Positions 1 through 7,796 are shown, counted from the first letter of the stretch. The stretch: 13,858 bases of DNA from an uncultured Roseburia sp. (GCA_947057405.1 CAMSEJ010000021.1:1-13858), one strand, 5' to 3'. Notes: a model not told the origin generated them from the letters alone. A program made the numbers and translations.

Positions 1-133
1 TCAATTCAAAAATATTTTGCGAACGGTCCCGCAGCGCTTCAATCATTTCATAACCATACATGTCCTGTTCGGAAAGCAGCTTTAATAAAAGCATTGCCGT
101 ACTTCCGGAAAGCAGTGTTTTGTCAACCGCCAT
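1..133 (-). CDS. PadR-family transcriptional regulator, N-terminal part (gene runs off the window)
   Basis: Only the first 44 codons are present; the rest lies beyond base 1. The reading frame starts at an ATG (131-133) with an AAGGAGG ribosome binding site (141-147) 7 bases upstream, so the start is secure. The peptide has a hydrophobic helix containing MLLLKLLSEQDMYGYEMIE, then EALRDRSQNIFEL. This is the classic opening of the PadR winged-helix DNA-binding domain, where the 'YGYE' turn precedes the recognition region. PadR proteins are small dimeric, often ligand-responsive repressors that commonly repress their own promoter and an adjacent gene. Here the next gene is the divergent GH63 hydrolase, and a palindrome lies just downstream of the padR promoter, which fits autoregulation. 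The regulated target and ligand cannot be told from the sequence. Confidence 0.85.
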   Translation of the reverse strand, partial: MAVDKTLLSGSTAMLLLKLLSEQDMYGYEMIEALRDRSQNIFEL

Positions 134-154
134 CGTTACTCCTCCTTTTTGTTG

Positions 155-186
155 TATAGATAGTCTATATATCGAACATCTATATA
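155..186. promoter_or_regulatory. Candidate PadR operator with repeated TATAGA/TCTATA half-sites
   Basis: TATAGA-TAG-TCTATA at 155-169 is a perfect 6-bp inverted repeat with a 3-base centre. A further copy of the right half-site occurs at 179-184, so TCTATATA is directly repeated at 164-171 and 179-186, the second copy overlapping the padR -10 box. The palindrome falls at about +9 to +23 of the padR transcript. The symmetry is seen directly; binding by the adjacent PadR protein is inferred. Confidence 0.55.
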
Positions 187-212
187 ATAGATCGGATTTT
201 TACATTTGTCAA
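184..212 (-). promoter_or_regulatory. Near-consensus sigma-A promoter of the padR-type gene
   Basis: Read on the minus strand, a perfect -35 box TTGACA (207-212) is followed by a 17-base spacer and a -10 box TATTAT (184-189). Transcription would start near 177, about 44 bases before the ATG at 133. Such a strong promoter on a regulator gene normally needs repression, and the palindrome at 155-169 is well placed for that. Confidence 0.8.
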
Positions 213-241
213 GCAGTTTATTCCGGACGGCCAAAAGCCCC

Positions 242-270
242 TTGTCCCGACTCCTGCCCCATGCTATAAT
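242..270 (+). promoter_or_regulatory. Extended -10 sigma-A promoter of the GH63 gene
   Basis: A -35-like TTGTCC (242-247), a 17-base spacer and a perfect TATAAT (265-270) preceded by TGC (262-264), which is an extended -10 element. The start point would be near 277, leaving a leader of about 100 bases before the ATG at 376. The leader holds an 8-bp inverted repeat (GTTTTTGC at 314-321, GCAAAAAC at 340-347) and an AGGAGG ribosome binding site at 359-364. Confidence 0.7.
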
Positions 271-375
271 ACCTTTTATATGCGGCGCTGACTTTACTGC
301 TTTCCGGCAGCCGGTTTTTGCCGTCTGACAGTTTATGCCGCAAAAACATCAAACGATTAGGAGGTATCATTCAAA

Positions 376-3333
376 ATGCACAAGACAACAAAAAAACATG
401 TTCTAAGCAGTTTATGCGCAGCAGCACTGGCAATCGGGATGATCCGGCCGCTTGCCGCAGCACCGCTGTGTGTAGAAGCTGCCCCCGTTACAAACAATAT
501 TGAAGATTTCCCCAATGTCCTGGATATTACGGCCAATCCGGGCGAAGAGATTTACGGCAGCTACAGCACCAACAAATATAACAATTTTTCCGACCTCGGA
601 GCATGGCACGGATATTACCTGCATGAAAAGGAAGCCACACACCTGTATGGCGGCTTTGCAGGCCCGGTCATCATTGCAGAAGAGTACCCGGCAAACCTGT
701 CGGATGCAGTCAGCAAAATCGTCATTACCGACAAAGACGGAACCGTTTATGACCTTTCCGCTCTTGACAGCGCTAGCGTCAAACAGGTTTACTATCCCGG
801 CAAACTGATACAGACCTATCAAACCGACAAATTCCGGCTTTCCCTGGAACTGATTTATGTATCGGACCGCACGGCGCTTATCCGGACAACGATTGAAAAT
901 ACCCAGAAAGACACACAGCTCCAGTTAAAGCTGAAATGGACCGGCAGGATTTTTGAAAAAACAGGTACTTCCGTCCCGTTAGACGCCCGCCTTTCGGCAA
1001 CGGCGCAGGGTGTCGAAGTGCAGTTCAAAGACGTGCGCAATACCTGGAATTACATGACAAAGGCAGAGAACCGTTTTAACATCGCCTTTGACAAAGCCGT
1101 TACTACAACCGTAGCGGAAGATGCCCTCTCCTACGAATCCGTGCTGGACGAAGACGTCGTCATCCAAAGCGGCGCATCCTTTACTTCCTGTCAGGCACAG
1201 AGCTTTACCTTTACCGCGGCGGAAGAAGAAAAAGAGCTTGCCGCAAATGGCGCCCTGTTCGCCAACCCGCAGCGCTGTTTTGACGAAAATACGGCGCGCT
1301 GGCAGGGCTATCTGGACAAAACCTTCCACGGACGGGAAAACACCCTAAGCCGGCTCTACAAAAACGCAGCCGTAAAATCCATTGAAACGCTGACCACCAA
1401 CTGGCGAAGCGCCGCAGGCGCCCTAAAGCACGACGGCGTCGTTCCCTCCATGTCCTACAAATGGTTTATCGGCATGTGGGCGTGGGATTCCTGGAAACAG
1501 GCCGTAGCCACCGCACGGTTTAACGGCTCCCTGGCACAGGACAATATCCGTGCGCTGTTTGATTACCAGATCACCGGAGCCGATCCCATCCGCCCGCAGG
1601 ACAACGGCGCAATCGCAGACTGCATCTTTTTTAACCAAGACAGCGCACGCGGCGGAGACGGCGGGAACTGGAACGAGCGCAACTCCAAGCCGCCGCTTGC
1701 CGCATGGTCCGTCTGGAACGTCTACAAACAGACCCGGGATATCACCTTTTTAAAAGAAATGTATCCCAAACTGGCGGCATACCACAACTGGTGGTACTAT
1801 AACCGGGACACGGACAAAAACGGCATCGCCGAATACGGTGCAATGGTACACGATTCCCATTACCTGTGGACCGAAAACAAACAGACCGGTGAATGGGAAA
1901 TTGCAATCGGCACAGACGGCAAACCCGTCCTGGACGAAGCCGCCATCATTGAAGCGGCCGCCTGGGAGAGCGGTATGGACAACGCGACGCGTTTTGACCA
2001 GGAAGGCAACGGTCCGGACGACATCGGCGTAAAAGTATTTCAGAATACCAATGCCGCCGGCCAGGTCATCGGCTATTCCATCAACCAGGAATCCGTAGAC
2101 TTAAACGCCTACTTATACGCCGAAAAAGGCTTTCTGAAATCCATGGCAGAAGAGCTCGGCTTGCCGGAAGACGCCAAAAAATACGAATCGGAAGCCTTAA
2201 AAGTACGGGATTACATCAACACCAACATGTTTGACGAAGCAACCGGCTTTTATTACGACCTGCAAATCAGTCAGGACGGCTCTTCCAAAAAGCTGCTTGT
2301 CAACCGCGGAAAAGGCACGGAAGGATGGATCCCGCTGTGGGCGAACCTGGCCACGGACAAACAGGCGCAGAAGGTAAAAGAGAACATGGTCGATCCCGGT
2401 AAATTCAACTTAAAGGTACCGTTCCCCACCGCTTCCAAAGACAACGACAAATTCTCGGCGTCCACTTACTGGAGAGGTCCCGTCTGGCTGGACCAGGCAT
2501 TGTACGGCGTCGAAGCGCTGCAGAATTACGGCTACACCGGTGACGCCACACAAATGGCATACTCGCTGTTCGACTATGCCGAAGGCGTACTGGGCGACGG
2601 CCCCATCCGCGAAAATTACAACCCGCTCACCGGAGAAGGCTTACATACCAAAAACTTCAGCTGGTCGGCTTCCGCCTATTACCTGCTGTACCAGGACGCC
2701 TTAACCGGAACCCAGACAACCTCCCAGACGGGAATCGCGCGTCCGGACGCAGGAGATCTGTGGAAAGACTCCATGTTAAATCTGGTTTACCAGGCCTATA
2801 AAACGTTCGATACCTCCGTCTACACAAAAGAAACCGCTGACGTATTCCGGGCCGCATTAACCGCTGCGGAAGCGCTGTTAGCCAAAGGCGATGTCACGAC
2901 AGCCGAACAGGCTGCGGCAGCCAACCGGCTCCTTGCCGCGGCAGCCGGGCTAAAGCCCGACACCTCCTATCTGGAGGCGGAAATCAAAGCGGCAAAGGAA
3001 GCCGCCCAGGCCGCCCAACAGGAACTCGCCGCAATGGCCAAACAGTTATTTCAGGCGTCGCAGCCCACACTAAAAAGCGTGAAAAGCCCCAAGAAAAAAC
3101 AGGCAAAAATAACCGTAAATAAACTGGACGGCGCCGAAGGATACCAGCTTAAGTATTCCGAGCATTCCAACTTTACGGATTACTCCAAGGTTTCGTTTAC
3201 CTCTGCATCAAAAACGGTGAAGAAATTAAAAAGCGGAAAGACGTATTATTTTAAGGTTCGGGCTTATAAAGTGGCAGACGGAACGAAGATTTATACGAAA
3301 TACAGCGCGAAGAAGAGCATAAAGATCAAGTAA
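376..3333 (+). CDS. Secreted GH63-like alpha-glycosidase with FIVAR and Fn3-like C-terminal modules
   Basis: A 985-residue exported glycoside hydrolase. Residues 1-30 form a Sec signal peptide: a basic start (MHKTTKKH), a hydrophobic core, then an Ala-rich cleavage region around 27-36. The catalytic (alpha/alpha)6 domain resembles GH63 enzymes of the YgjK/mannosylglycerate-hydrolase type. It has GMWAWDSWK at 366-374, WESGMDN at 530-536 (D535 as likely acid), YWRGPVW at 698-704 and REN-NPLTGEG at 745-755 (E746 as likely base). About 796-875 is a FIVAR-type helical module, 865-895 an Ala/Glu-rich helix, and 897-985 a very basic Fn3-like domain. No LPXTG motif, lipobox or membrane anchor is visible, so release or non-covalent wall binding is expected. 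The start has AGGAGG 11 bases upstream. Family members cleave alpha-linked glucose or mannose from small or branched glycans; the substrate here is unknown. Confidence 0.85.
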   Translation: MHKTTKKHVLSSLCAAALAIGMIRPLAAAPLCVEAAPVTNNIEDFPNVLDITANPGEEIYGSYSTNKYNNFSDLGAWHGYYLHEKEATHLYGGFAGPVIIAEEYPANLSDAVSKIVITDKDGTVYDLSALDSASVKQVYYPGKLIQTYQTDKFRLSLELIYVSDRTALIRTTIENTQKDTQLQLKLKWTGRIFEKTGTSVPLDARLSATAQGVEVQFKDVRNTWNYMTKAENRFNIAFDKAVTTTVAEDALSYESVLDEDVVIQSGASFTSCQAQSFTFTAAEEEKELAANGALFANPQRCFDENTARWQGYLDKTFHGRENTLSRLYKNAAVKSIETLTTNWRSAAGALKHDGVVPSMSYKWFIGMWAWDSWKQAVATARFNGSLAQDNIRALFDYQITGADPIRPQDNGAIADCIFFNQDSARGGDGGNWNERNSKPPLAAWSVWNVYKQTRDITFLKEMYPKLAAYHNWWYYNRDTDKNGIAEYGAMVHDSHYLWTENKQTGEWEIAIGTDGKPVLDEAAIIEAAAWESGMDNATRFDQEGNGPDDIGVKVFQNTNAAGQVIGYSINQESVDLNAYLYAEKGFLKSMAEELGLPEDAKKYESEALKVRDYINTNMFDEATGFYYDLQISQDGSSKKLLVNRGKGTEGWIPLWANLATDKQAQKVKENMVDPGKFNLKVPFPTASKDNDKFSASTYWRGPVWLDQALYGVEALQNYGYTGDATQMAYSLFDYAEGVLGDGPIRENYNPLTGEGLHTKNFSWSASAYYLLYQDALTGTQTTSQTGIARPDAGDLWKDSMLNLVYQAYKTFDTSVYTKETADVFRAALTAAEALLAKGDVTTAEQAAAANRLLAAAAGLKPDTSYLEAEIKAAKEAAQAAQQELAAMAKQLFQASQPTLKSVKSPKKKQAKITVNKLDGAEGYQLKYSEHSNFTDYSKVSFTSASKTVKKLKSGKTYYFKVRAYKVADGTKIYTKYSAKKSIKIK

Positions 3334-3342
3334 GAAGAACAA

Positions 3343-3382
3343 AGCGGGCAATGGGAACGGTACGCCCCTCCCATTGCCCGCT
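3343..3382. terminator. Perfect 14-bp hairpin between convergent genes (bidirectional terminator)
   Basis: AGCGGGCAATGGGA (3343-3356) pairs perfectly with TCCCATTGCCCGCT (3369-3382) around a 12-base loop, in the 58-base gap between the hydrolase stop and the manA stop. On the minus strand the stem is followed by a T-rich run (TTGTTCTTCTT), so it suits the manA operon best. On the plus strand the T-run is poor. Confidence 0.8.
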
Positions 3383-3391
3383 CTGTCTGCA

Positions 3392-4402
3392 TTACCCTCG
3401 TACATCCAGAAACTGCGCCCTGCCGTGCAGCTTCACCTGCACCGAATTTGCCGGAAAAAAGATACAGTCCCCTCTGAAAAACGGAAAGGCTTCCCTGTCT
3501 TGCGTCATCATGACGCCGCATCCGTTCGTACACAGCAGAACCCGAAAGGAACTGCCGTCCGTCCGGTATCCCACCATATCCCTGCAGCGTTCCGTATTTA
3601 AAAGCATCCGGTGCACCTCAAAATATTTACACCTGCAAAGCAGCTCTGCCGCACAGCCCCGCCGGTATTTTAAGACCCGCAGCGGCTGTTTGGGCAGCGT
3701 TGCCCCTTTTAAATCGGCAGCCTCCAGCGCCTGATCAATATGCAGCCTGCGCCGGTTTCCGCCTGCATCTGTCCGATCGTAATCATAAAGGCGATAGGTC
3801 AGATTGGAACTCTGCTGAATCTCCGCCAGCAAAATCCCCTTTCCAATCGCATGAATCGTCCCCGCCTTTACATAAAACATATCATCCTTTCGGACCGTTA
3901 CCTTCTGCAGGTATTTTTCTACCGTCCCGTCCCGGATCCCCCGTTTCAATTCCTCCTTGCTGGTATCGTGATACAAACCATAAATCAGCTTTGCGTCCTG
4001 CTCTGCGTCCAGCACATACCACATCTCCGTTTTGCCGGACTGCCCGTTTTCATGGACATTTGCATACTCATCGTCAGGATGCACCTGAACCGACAAATCC
4101 TCTTTCGCGTCAATCAGCTTGATTAATATCGGGAGCTCTCCGTGTGTCCGCGGATGCGTCCCCAAAAAACCCGGATTTGCCGACAGCACTTCTGCCAGCG
4201 TCCGTCCCGCAAACTCCCCGCTTGCCACTACGCTCGGCCCGTCCGGGTGAGTCGAACATTCCCATGTTTCCGCCAGCGGATACATGGGAATCTCTTTTGA
4301 AAAATCATCGTTCAGGCGGCTTCCGCCCCAAATATAATCCTTTGCGCCCGGTTTTAAAAGAAACGGCTTATTGCGGCTCCAACCGGAATTTTTGTTTGTC
4401 AT
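3392..4402 (-). CDS. manA: Mannose-6-phosphate isomerase, class I
   Basis: A 336-residue zinc-dependent isomerase interconverting fructose-6-phosphate and mannose-6-phosphate in the cytoplasm, the entry step to GDP-mannose. Class I features are in order: IWGGSRL at 24-30; QVHPDDE at 106-112, with Q106 and H108 as zinc ligands; GKTEMWYV at 123-130, with E126 as ligand; AGTIHAIG at 180-187, with H184 as ligand; and QQSSNLTYRLYDYDR at 196-210, with R204 as the likely catalytic arginine. The length fits the short Firmicutes form. The frame opens earlier at a TTG (4423), but the ATG at 4402 is preferred because GAGGAG lies 10 bases upstream and the added residues look non-homologous. The gene overlaps the end of manC by 35 bases, so it is last in the operon and probably translationally coupled. 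Confidence 0.93.
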   Translation of the reverse strand: MTNKNSGWSRNKPFLLKPGAKDYIWGGSRLNDDFSKEIPMYPLAETWECSTHPDGPSVVASGEFAGRTLAEVLSANPGFLGTHPRTHGELPILIKLIDAKEDLSVQVHPDDEYANVHENGQSGKTEMWYVLDAEQDAKLIYGLYHDTSKEELKRGIRDGTVEKYLQKVTVRKDDMFYVKAGTIHAIGKGILLAEIQQSSNLTYRLYDYDRTDAGGNRRRLHIDQALEAADLKGATLPKQPLRVLKYRRGCAAELLCRCKYFEVHRMLLNTERCRDMVGYRTDGSSFRVLLCTNGCGVMMTQDREAFPFFRGDCIFFPANSVQVKLHGRAQFLDVRG

Positions 4403-5687
4403 CTGCCGAAATCTCCTCGCCAAGCTGAACCTCTATCAGCTTTAATTCCGTCACAGCTGTCACAGTATGGCGGCTGCCTGCCTGCATGGTAATCACGTCG
4501 CCCGCATGCACGACCTGCTCCATCCCGTCGACCACCGTGCGCCCCGTACCGGACAGCACCGTCCAGATCTCATCCCGGTTCTTATGGCTGTGGTAATTCA
4601 TGCTGTGCCCCGGATTTAAAGTAACCTTTACCGTCATACTCCCCTGTTCCAAATCCAGCACCCGAAAGCTCCCCCATGACTTTTCCGCGTACATAACCTG
4701 CTGATCCAGCTGATCCACAAACGGTTTCATAAAACCGGACCGTTCTTTATCGGACACCAGAATACCGTCCGCGCTTGCGGAAATTACGACGTCATGTAAG
4801 CCCATAGCCAGAACAGGAACGCTGATTTCATTGATGATATGAACGTTCTTGCAGGTATCGTCCATAGTGGCTTCTCCTACAATGTGCTCCTCCATTGCTT
4901 CAGTCAGGGTATTCCATGTGCCCAGATCCTTCCACGAGCCGGAAAAACGCATCACCTGTATTTCAGGTTCTTTTTCCACCACGGCATAGTCAAAACTGAT
5001 TTTCGGTAAGGATGCATATTTATCATATAAATCGTAATAATCTGTAAAATCAATCATCTCATGTGCCCGTTCCAGCATATACCCGAGGCGGAACGCAAAT
5101 ACGCCTCCATTCCAGAGCGCCCCCTGGCCGATATAAGCTTCTGCGCGCCTCCTGTCCGGTTTTTCCTTAAATTCCAGGACATCACTGACCGTCCCCGTTT
5201 CTTTCGGAATGATATAACCGTATTTCTCGCTGGGATATGTCGGCTGAATCCCCATTAAAACAAGGTTTGCACTGCTTACTGCCGCCTGTTCCCCCAGACG
5301 CTGAAGCATCCGGAAATAATCGTCTTCTACATAAGGATCCACCGGACAGACAATGACGGCTTCCTTGGGATCGACCTGCCGCACGTCTTTCAGATAGGAC
5401 ACTGCCAGTACAATTGCCGGAAAAGTATCGCGCCGACATGGCTCCACCGAAATACCCGCTTCACTGCCCAGCTGATTGCGAATGGACGAAACCTGCGCCT
5501 TACTCGCAGCAACCGTAACGGATGCCCGTTGATCCAGCCTGCAAATCCCACGGTACATACGCTGTATCATAGATTCGTACCTGCCGTCCTCCCCCGGAAA
5601 TAACTTAATAAACTGCTTGGAACGTATTTCATTGGAAAGCGGCCAGAGACGCTTGCCGGAACCGCCGGATAACAAAACAATATTCAT
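4368..5687 (-). CDS. manC: Mannose-1-phosphate guanylyltransferase with C-terminal cupin (ManC type)
   Basis: A 439-residue enzyme making GDP-mannose from GTP and mannose-1-phosphate. Residues 1 to about 265 are the nucleotidyltransferase domain: LSGGSGKRLWPLSN at 6-19 is the nucleotide-binding loop, CRRDTFPAI is at 84-92, CPVDPYV at 114-120 holds a metal-binding Asp, FKEKP at 173-177 is the active-site signature, and GSWKDLGTW is at 250-258. Residues 335-430 form a cupin of the MannoseP_isomer type (EKSWGSFRVLD, HSMNYHSHKNRDEIW). In many ManC proteins this domain carries isomerase activity, but a separate manA follows here, so its role may be structural. The ATG overlaps the stop of the upstream glycosyltransferase as ATGA (5684-5687), with AAGGAG about 13 bases upstream. 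Canonical ManC has His after the Asp of the third motif (PxDH); here it is Pro. Phosphomannomutase, needed between ManA and ManC, is not in the window. Confidence 0.92.
   Translation of the reverse strand: MNIVLLSGGSGKRLWPLSNEIRSKQFIKLFPGEDGRYESMIQRMYRGICRLDQRASVTVAASKAQVSSIRNQLGSEAGISVEPCRRDTFPAIVLAVSYLKDVRQVDPKEAVIVCPVDPYVEDDYFRMLQRLGEQAAVSSANLVLMGIQPTYPSEKYGYIIPKETGTVSDVLEFKEKPDRRRAEAYIGQGALWNGGVFAFRLGYMLERAHEMIDFTDYYDLYDKYASLPKISFDYAVVEKEPEIQVMRFSGSWKDLGTWNTLTEAMEEHIVGEATMDDTCKNVHIINEISVPVLAMGLHDVVISASADGILVSDKERSGFMKPFVDQLDQQVMYAEKSWGSFRVLDLEQGSMTVKVTLNPGHSMNYHSHKNRDEIWTVLSGTGRTVVDGMEQVVHAGDVITMQAGSRHTVTAVTELKLIEVQLGEEISADDKQKFRLEPQ
4413..4418 (-). promoter_or_regulatory. Ribosome binding site that fixes the manA start
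   Basis: GAGGAG on the minus strand lies inside the 3' end of manC, 10 bases before the manA ATG at 4402. Because it lies within the coding region implied by the upstream TTG start, it argues for the ATG. Confidence 0.65.
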
Positions 5688-7249
5688 ACCTCATTCTCTC
5701 CTTCCGTAAACAGATATCCATATAATGTCCGCTCCCCTGCCATATTCTCTTTGCGATAAGCCGCCCTGTGGTCTAACTGATAAAATGTGCCATAATCCTC
5801 CAGTGCTGCCGCACGCTCGGGCGTATAGATTCGATTCATCCACCGATGCATCAAAAACACCGCATTTCCGCACGCTCCGCTTTGCTCCAGCTCCTGCCGG
5901 ATCTCCGGAAATTCATCATATGCCGCCGCGATCAGATCGTCTATAAGACTGCCCTCTGCCGGCTCATCCCCGACTTCCCAGTAATACCACAGACTCTCTG
6001 TTAAAAACCGGAACAGTTTATGCCCTTTCTGCGCAAACCAAAGGCCTTTGAACCATCTTCCCTTTGCGATATCATCTTCCCGTTCCGGCGGTTCCGATCT
6101 CAGCGTGAACAATCGCCGTTCCGGCAGATTCCGTTCTATGGGCTTTATGAAAAAAACCGAAGCATCCACCCACATCCCTCCGTAACGGAACAGCAGTTCC
6201 GCCCTTAACAGCTCTGAAAGATGCCCGTATGAAATCTTTCCCTCATTAAACTTTCGGATCACTTCCTCCGTAAACGTGACATACTCCATACAGTTTTCCA
6301 GGGTAATCAGCCTCAATACCGTTTTATCCTTCGGCAGGCACTTCCTTACACTCCCGATGCACCCTCTGATCAGCTCCGGCATTTCATCCTCTCCCTGCCA
6401 CCAGCATACCCACACGGGAACCTTTTGTTCAAAATCATCTTTACAGCAAAACGGCTGCACCAATCCGTTCTCCATTGCACCCGCCTGATACAGCTCAAGC
6501 AGCGGCCTTATTTTGAGCCTGACACACTGATACAGCAGGTCTGCCCTTTTCTTTGCATGAGAAAACTCCGACGAATCCGCCAGTGTAATCGTTTCCTCCA
6601 TAATCGCTTCCGGCTGCATAAAAAGCCATACACGAAATAAACGTTCCGCCAGAAAACCCATAACCCGTTTCTGATAGTCGTCATATTCCCAAAACGCAAT
6701 CTCTTTTTCCGCTTCAAACAATAGATCAAACAGCCAGCTGCAGTATCGGTCAAAAATATCTTTTCTCGTAATCCACATATTACAGGTAGAAACCAAAACC
6801 GTGTTCATCGCAAACTCAAAAGCAGCCAGATAGTCGGGACATTTTTTACGGATGATTTCCCGGCACAGCTCCAAATCCCTGCCGTTATGCCGTTTGGCAT
6901 AGTGACGAAATGCGTCCGGCTCATTCACACAACTGCTGCCCGGTATAATAATAGGATACTTTTGAATCGTTTTTTCAATATACTCCCGATCCAAAAGCTT
7001 CCCATTACGCGTAAAATACCTTCTGTAATGGCATATGCCTACCAGATCACACTTCACATTTTTCCAGACCCAGTAAATCCCTGTCAATTCACAGTAAAAC
7101 GGGTTTTTTTCGGATATCTGCTCCCCCGTATCATCACCTGGATATCCCAGAGACGGCCTGCCCGCTTTCCCTACCTGCAGCGGCAGATACATCTTATCCG
7201 GGATTTCCTCCAGTTTTTTCTGCGTCATCACATACATTCTTGTATCCAT
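5684..7249 (-). CDS. Two-domain glycosyltransferase: DUF4422 fused to capsule-type/GT32-like domain
   Basis: 521 residues, cytoplasmic, with no signal peptide or membrane segment. Residues 3-225 are a DUF4422 domain, a family of putative glycosyltransferases: YLPLQVGKAG at 21-30, GYPGDDTGEQIS at 35-46, ELTGIYWVWKN at 54-64 and GICHYRRYF at 71-79. Residues 276-500 resemble the Caps_synth/GT32 nucleotide-sugar transferase fold: VPVWVCWWQGEDEMP at 277-291 is the first strand, HLSELLRAELLFRYGGMWVD at 343-362 carries the donor/metal-binding region (D362), and WFAQKGHKLFRF is at 404-415. Two sugar transfers by one polypeptide are therefore likely. The start is one base after the stop of the 155-aa gene, and its end overlaps manC, so GDP-mannose is a candidate donor for one domain. 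Acceptor and linkages cannot be read from the sequence. Confidence 0.8.
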   Translation of the reverse strand: MDTRMYVMTQKKLEEIPDKMYLPLQVGKAGRPSLGYPGDDTGEQISEKNPFYCELTGIYWVWKNVKCDLVGICHYRRYFTRNGKLLDREYIEKTIQKYPIIIPGSSCVNEPDAFRHYAKRHNGRDLELCREIIRKKCPDYLAAFEFAMNTVLVSTCNMWITRKDIFDRYCSWLFDLLFEAEKEIAFWEYDDYQKRVMGFLAERLFRVWLFMQPEAIMEETITLADSSEFSHAKKRADLLYQCVRLKIRPLLELYQAGAMENGLVQPFCCKDDFEQKVPVWVCWWQGEDEMPELIRGCIGSVRKCLPKDKTVLRLITLENCMEYVTFTEEVIRKFNEGKISYGHLSELLRAELLFRYGGMWVDASVFFIKPIERNLPERRLFTLRSEPPEREDDIAKGRWFKGLWFAQKGHKLFRFLTESLWYYWEVGDEPAEGSLIDDLIAAAYDEFPEIRQELEQSGACGNAVFLMHRWMNRIYTPERAAALEDYGTFYQLDHRAAYRKENMAGERTLYGYLFTEGENEV

Positions 7250-7250
7250 A

Positions 7251-7718
7251 TCAGGCTTCCCCCAAATCCAAAAGATAGTAACGATCCTGCTCTACCTGTA
7301 ACTCAATACTCCTTAAAAAGGGCGCCGCCTGCTTCCATTGTTCCGAATACCGGCTTACAAGCGCATAACGGGCGCATTGTGATATGTTCTGTATCATAAA
7401 CGGGCAGGCTTTTTGCCGATAAAATTCTTCCGTTCCCAAAACCACCGCCAGTCCATATAAATCCGGCGTCCCTTTTGCAGCAAACCCATCGACATCCAGA
7501 ACACTGTCGTATATCCCATCCCAGACCGGAAAATTCGTTTCCGGGAAAAAATCCACACCGTCCAGCTGCGTCTCTTCCGGAACCTCCCGGTTCATCGCTT
7601 TACGGGATACACATCCGATGCGTTTTAAAAACATCCCGACATCCAGCACCCTGCCGGGTTCCAGCTGCTCAATTGCTTCAAAAAAAATATAAATATCGTT
7701 TTCATTCTTTAATATCAC
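7251..7718 (-). CDS. Small protein with degenerate methyltransferase-like fold, unknown function
   Basis: 155 residues from a GTG start, with GGGAGA about 8 bases upstream. I cannot name a family with certainty. The order of elements resembles the first half of a class I SAM methyltransferase: a helix (residues 8-19), then PGRVLDVGMF at 21-30 in the place of motif I, LDGVDFFPE at 52-60 ending in an acidic residue like the second strand, and YDSVLDVDGF at 70-79 like motif IV. The glycine-rich GxGxG loop is absent, so SAM binding is doubtful and a scaffold or adaptor role is as likely. It is the first gene of the operon with the DUF4422 double transferase, manC and manA, separated from the next start by one base, so its job should be tied to the same glycan pathway. 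Confidence 0.7.
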   Translation of the reverse strand: MILKNENDIYIFFEAIEQLEPGRVLDVGMFLKRIGCVSRKAMNREVPEETQLDGVDFFPETNFPVWDGIYDSVLDVDGFAAKGTPDLYGLAVVLGTEEFYRQKACPFMIQNISQCARYALVSRYSEQWKQAAPFLRSIELQVEQDRYYLLDLGEA

Positions 7719-7769
7719 GCTGTCTCTCCCGCCTTTTCAAACCTTACACCGGCTTTGTAAGTGCAAATG

Positions 7770-7796
7770 AAAAAGCAGAAAGCTCACACTTCCTGC
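7770..7796 (-). terminator. Intrinsic terminator after the 120-aa gene
   Basis: On the minus strand GCAGGAA (7790-7796) pairs with TTTCTGC (7775-7781) with one G-T wobble, around an 8-base loop, followed by five T residues (7770-7774) and a further T-rich stretch. It lies 13 bases after the stop of the 120-aa gene and about 50 bases before the GTG of the next gene. The stem is short, so read-through into the manA/manC operon is plausible; no convincing separate promoter is visible before 7718. Confidence 0.6.

Noticed and set aside
406..420. Cysteine in the hydrolase signal peptide (SSLCAA) as a lipobox
   Set aside because: The residue before Cys is Leu, not Gly, Ala or Ser, and the hydrophobic core continues past it, so a type I signal peptide is more likely.
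412..822. Minus-strand 136-aa ORF and similar long antisense ORFs (for example 3700-4126, 6887-7399, 9882-10331, 10867-11304)
   Set aside because: All lie opposite well-supported genes with clear protein motifs; they are shadows caused by codon bias.
4403..4423. TTG start extending ManA by seven residues
   Set aside because: The ATG at 4402 has GAGGAG at good spacing, and the extra residues (MARRFRQ) lie across that site.
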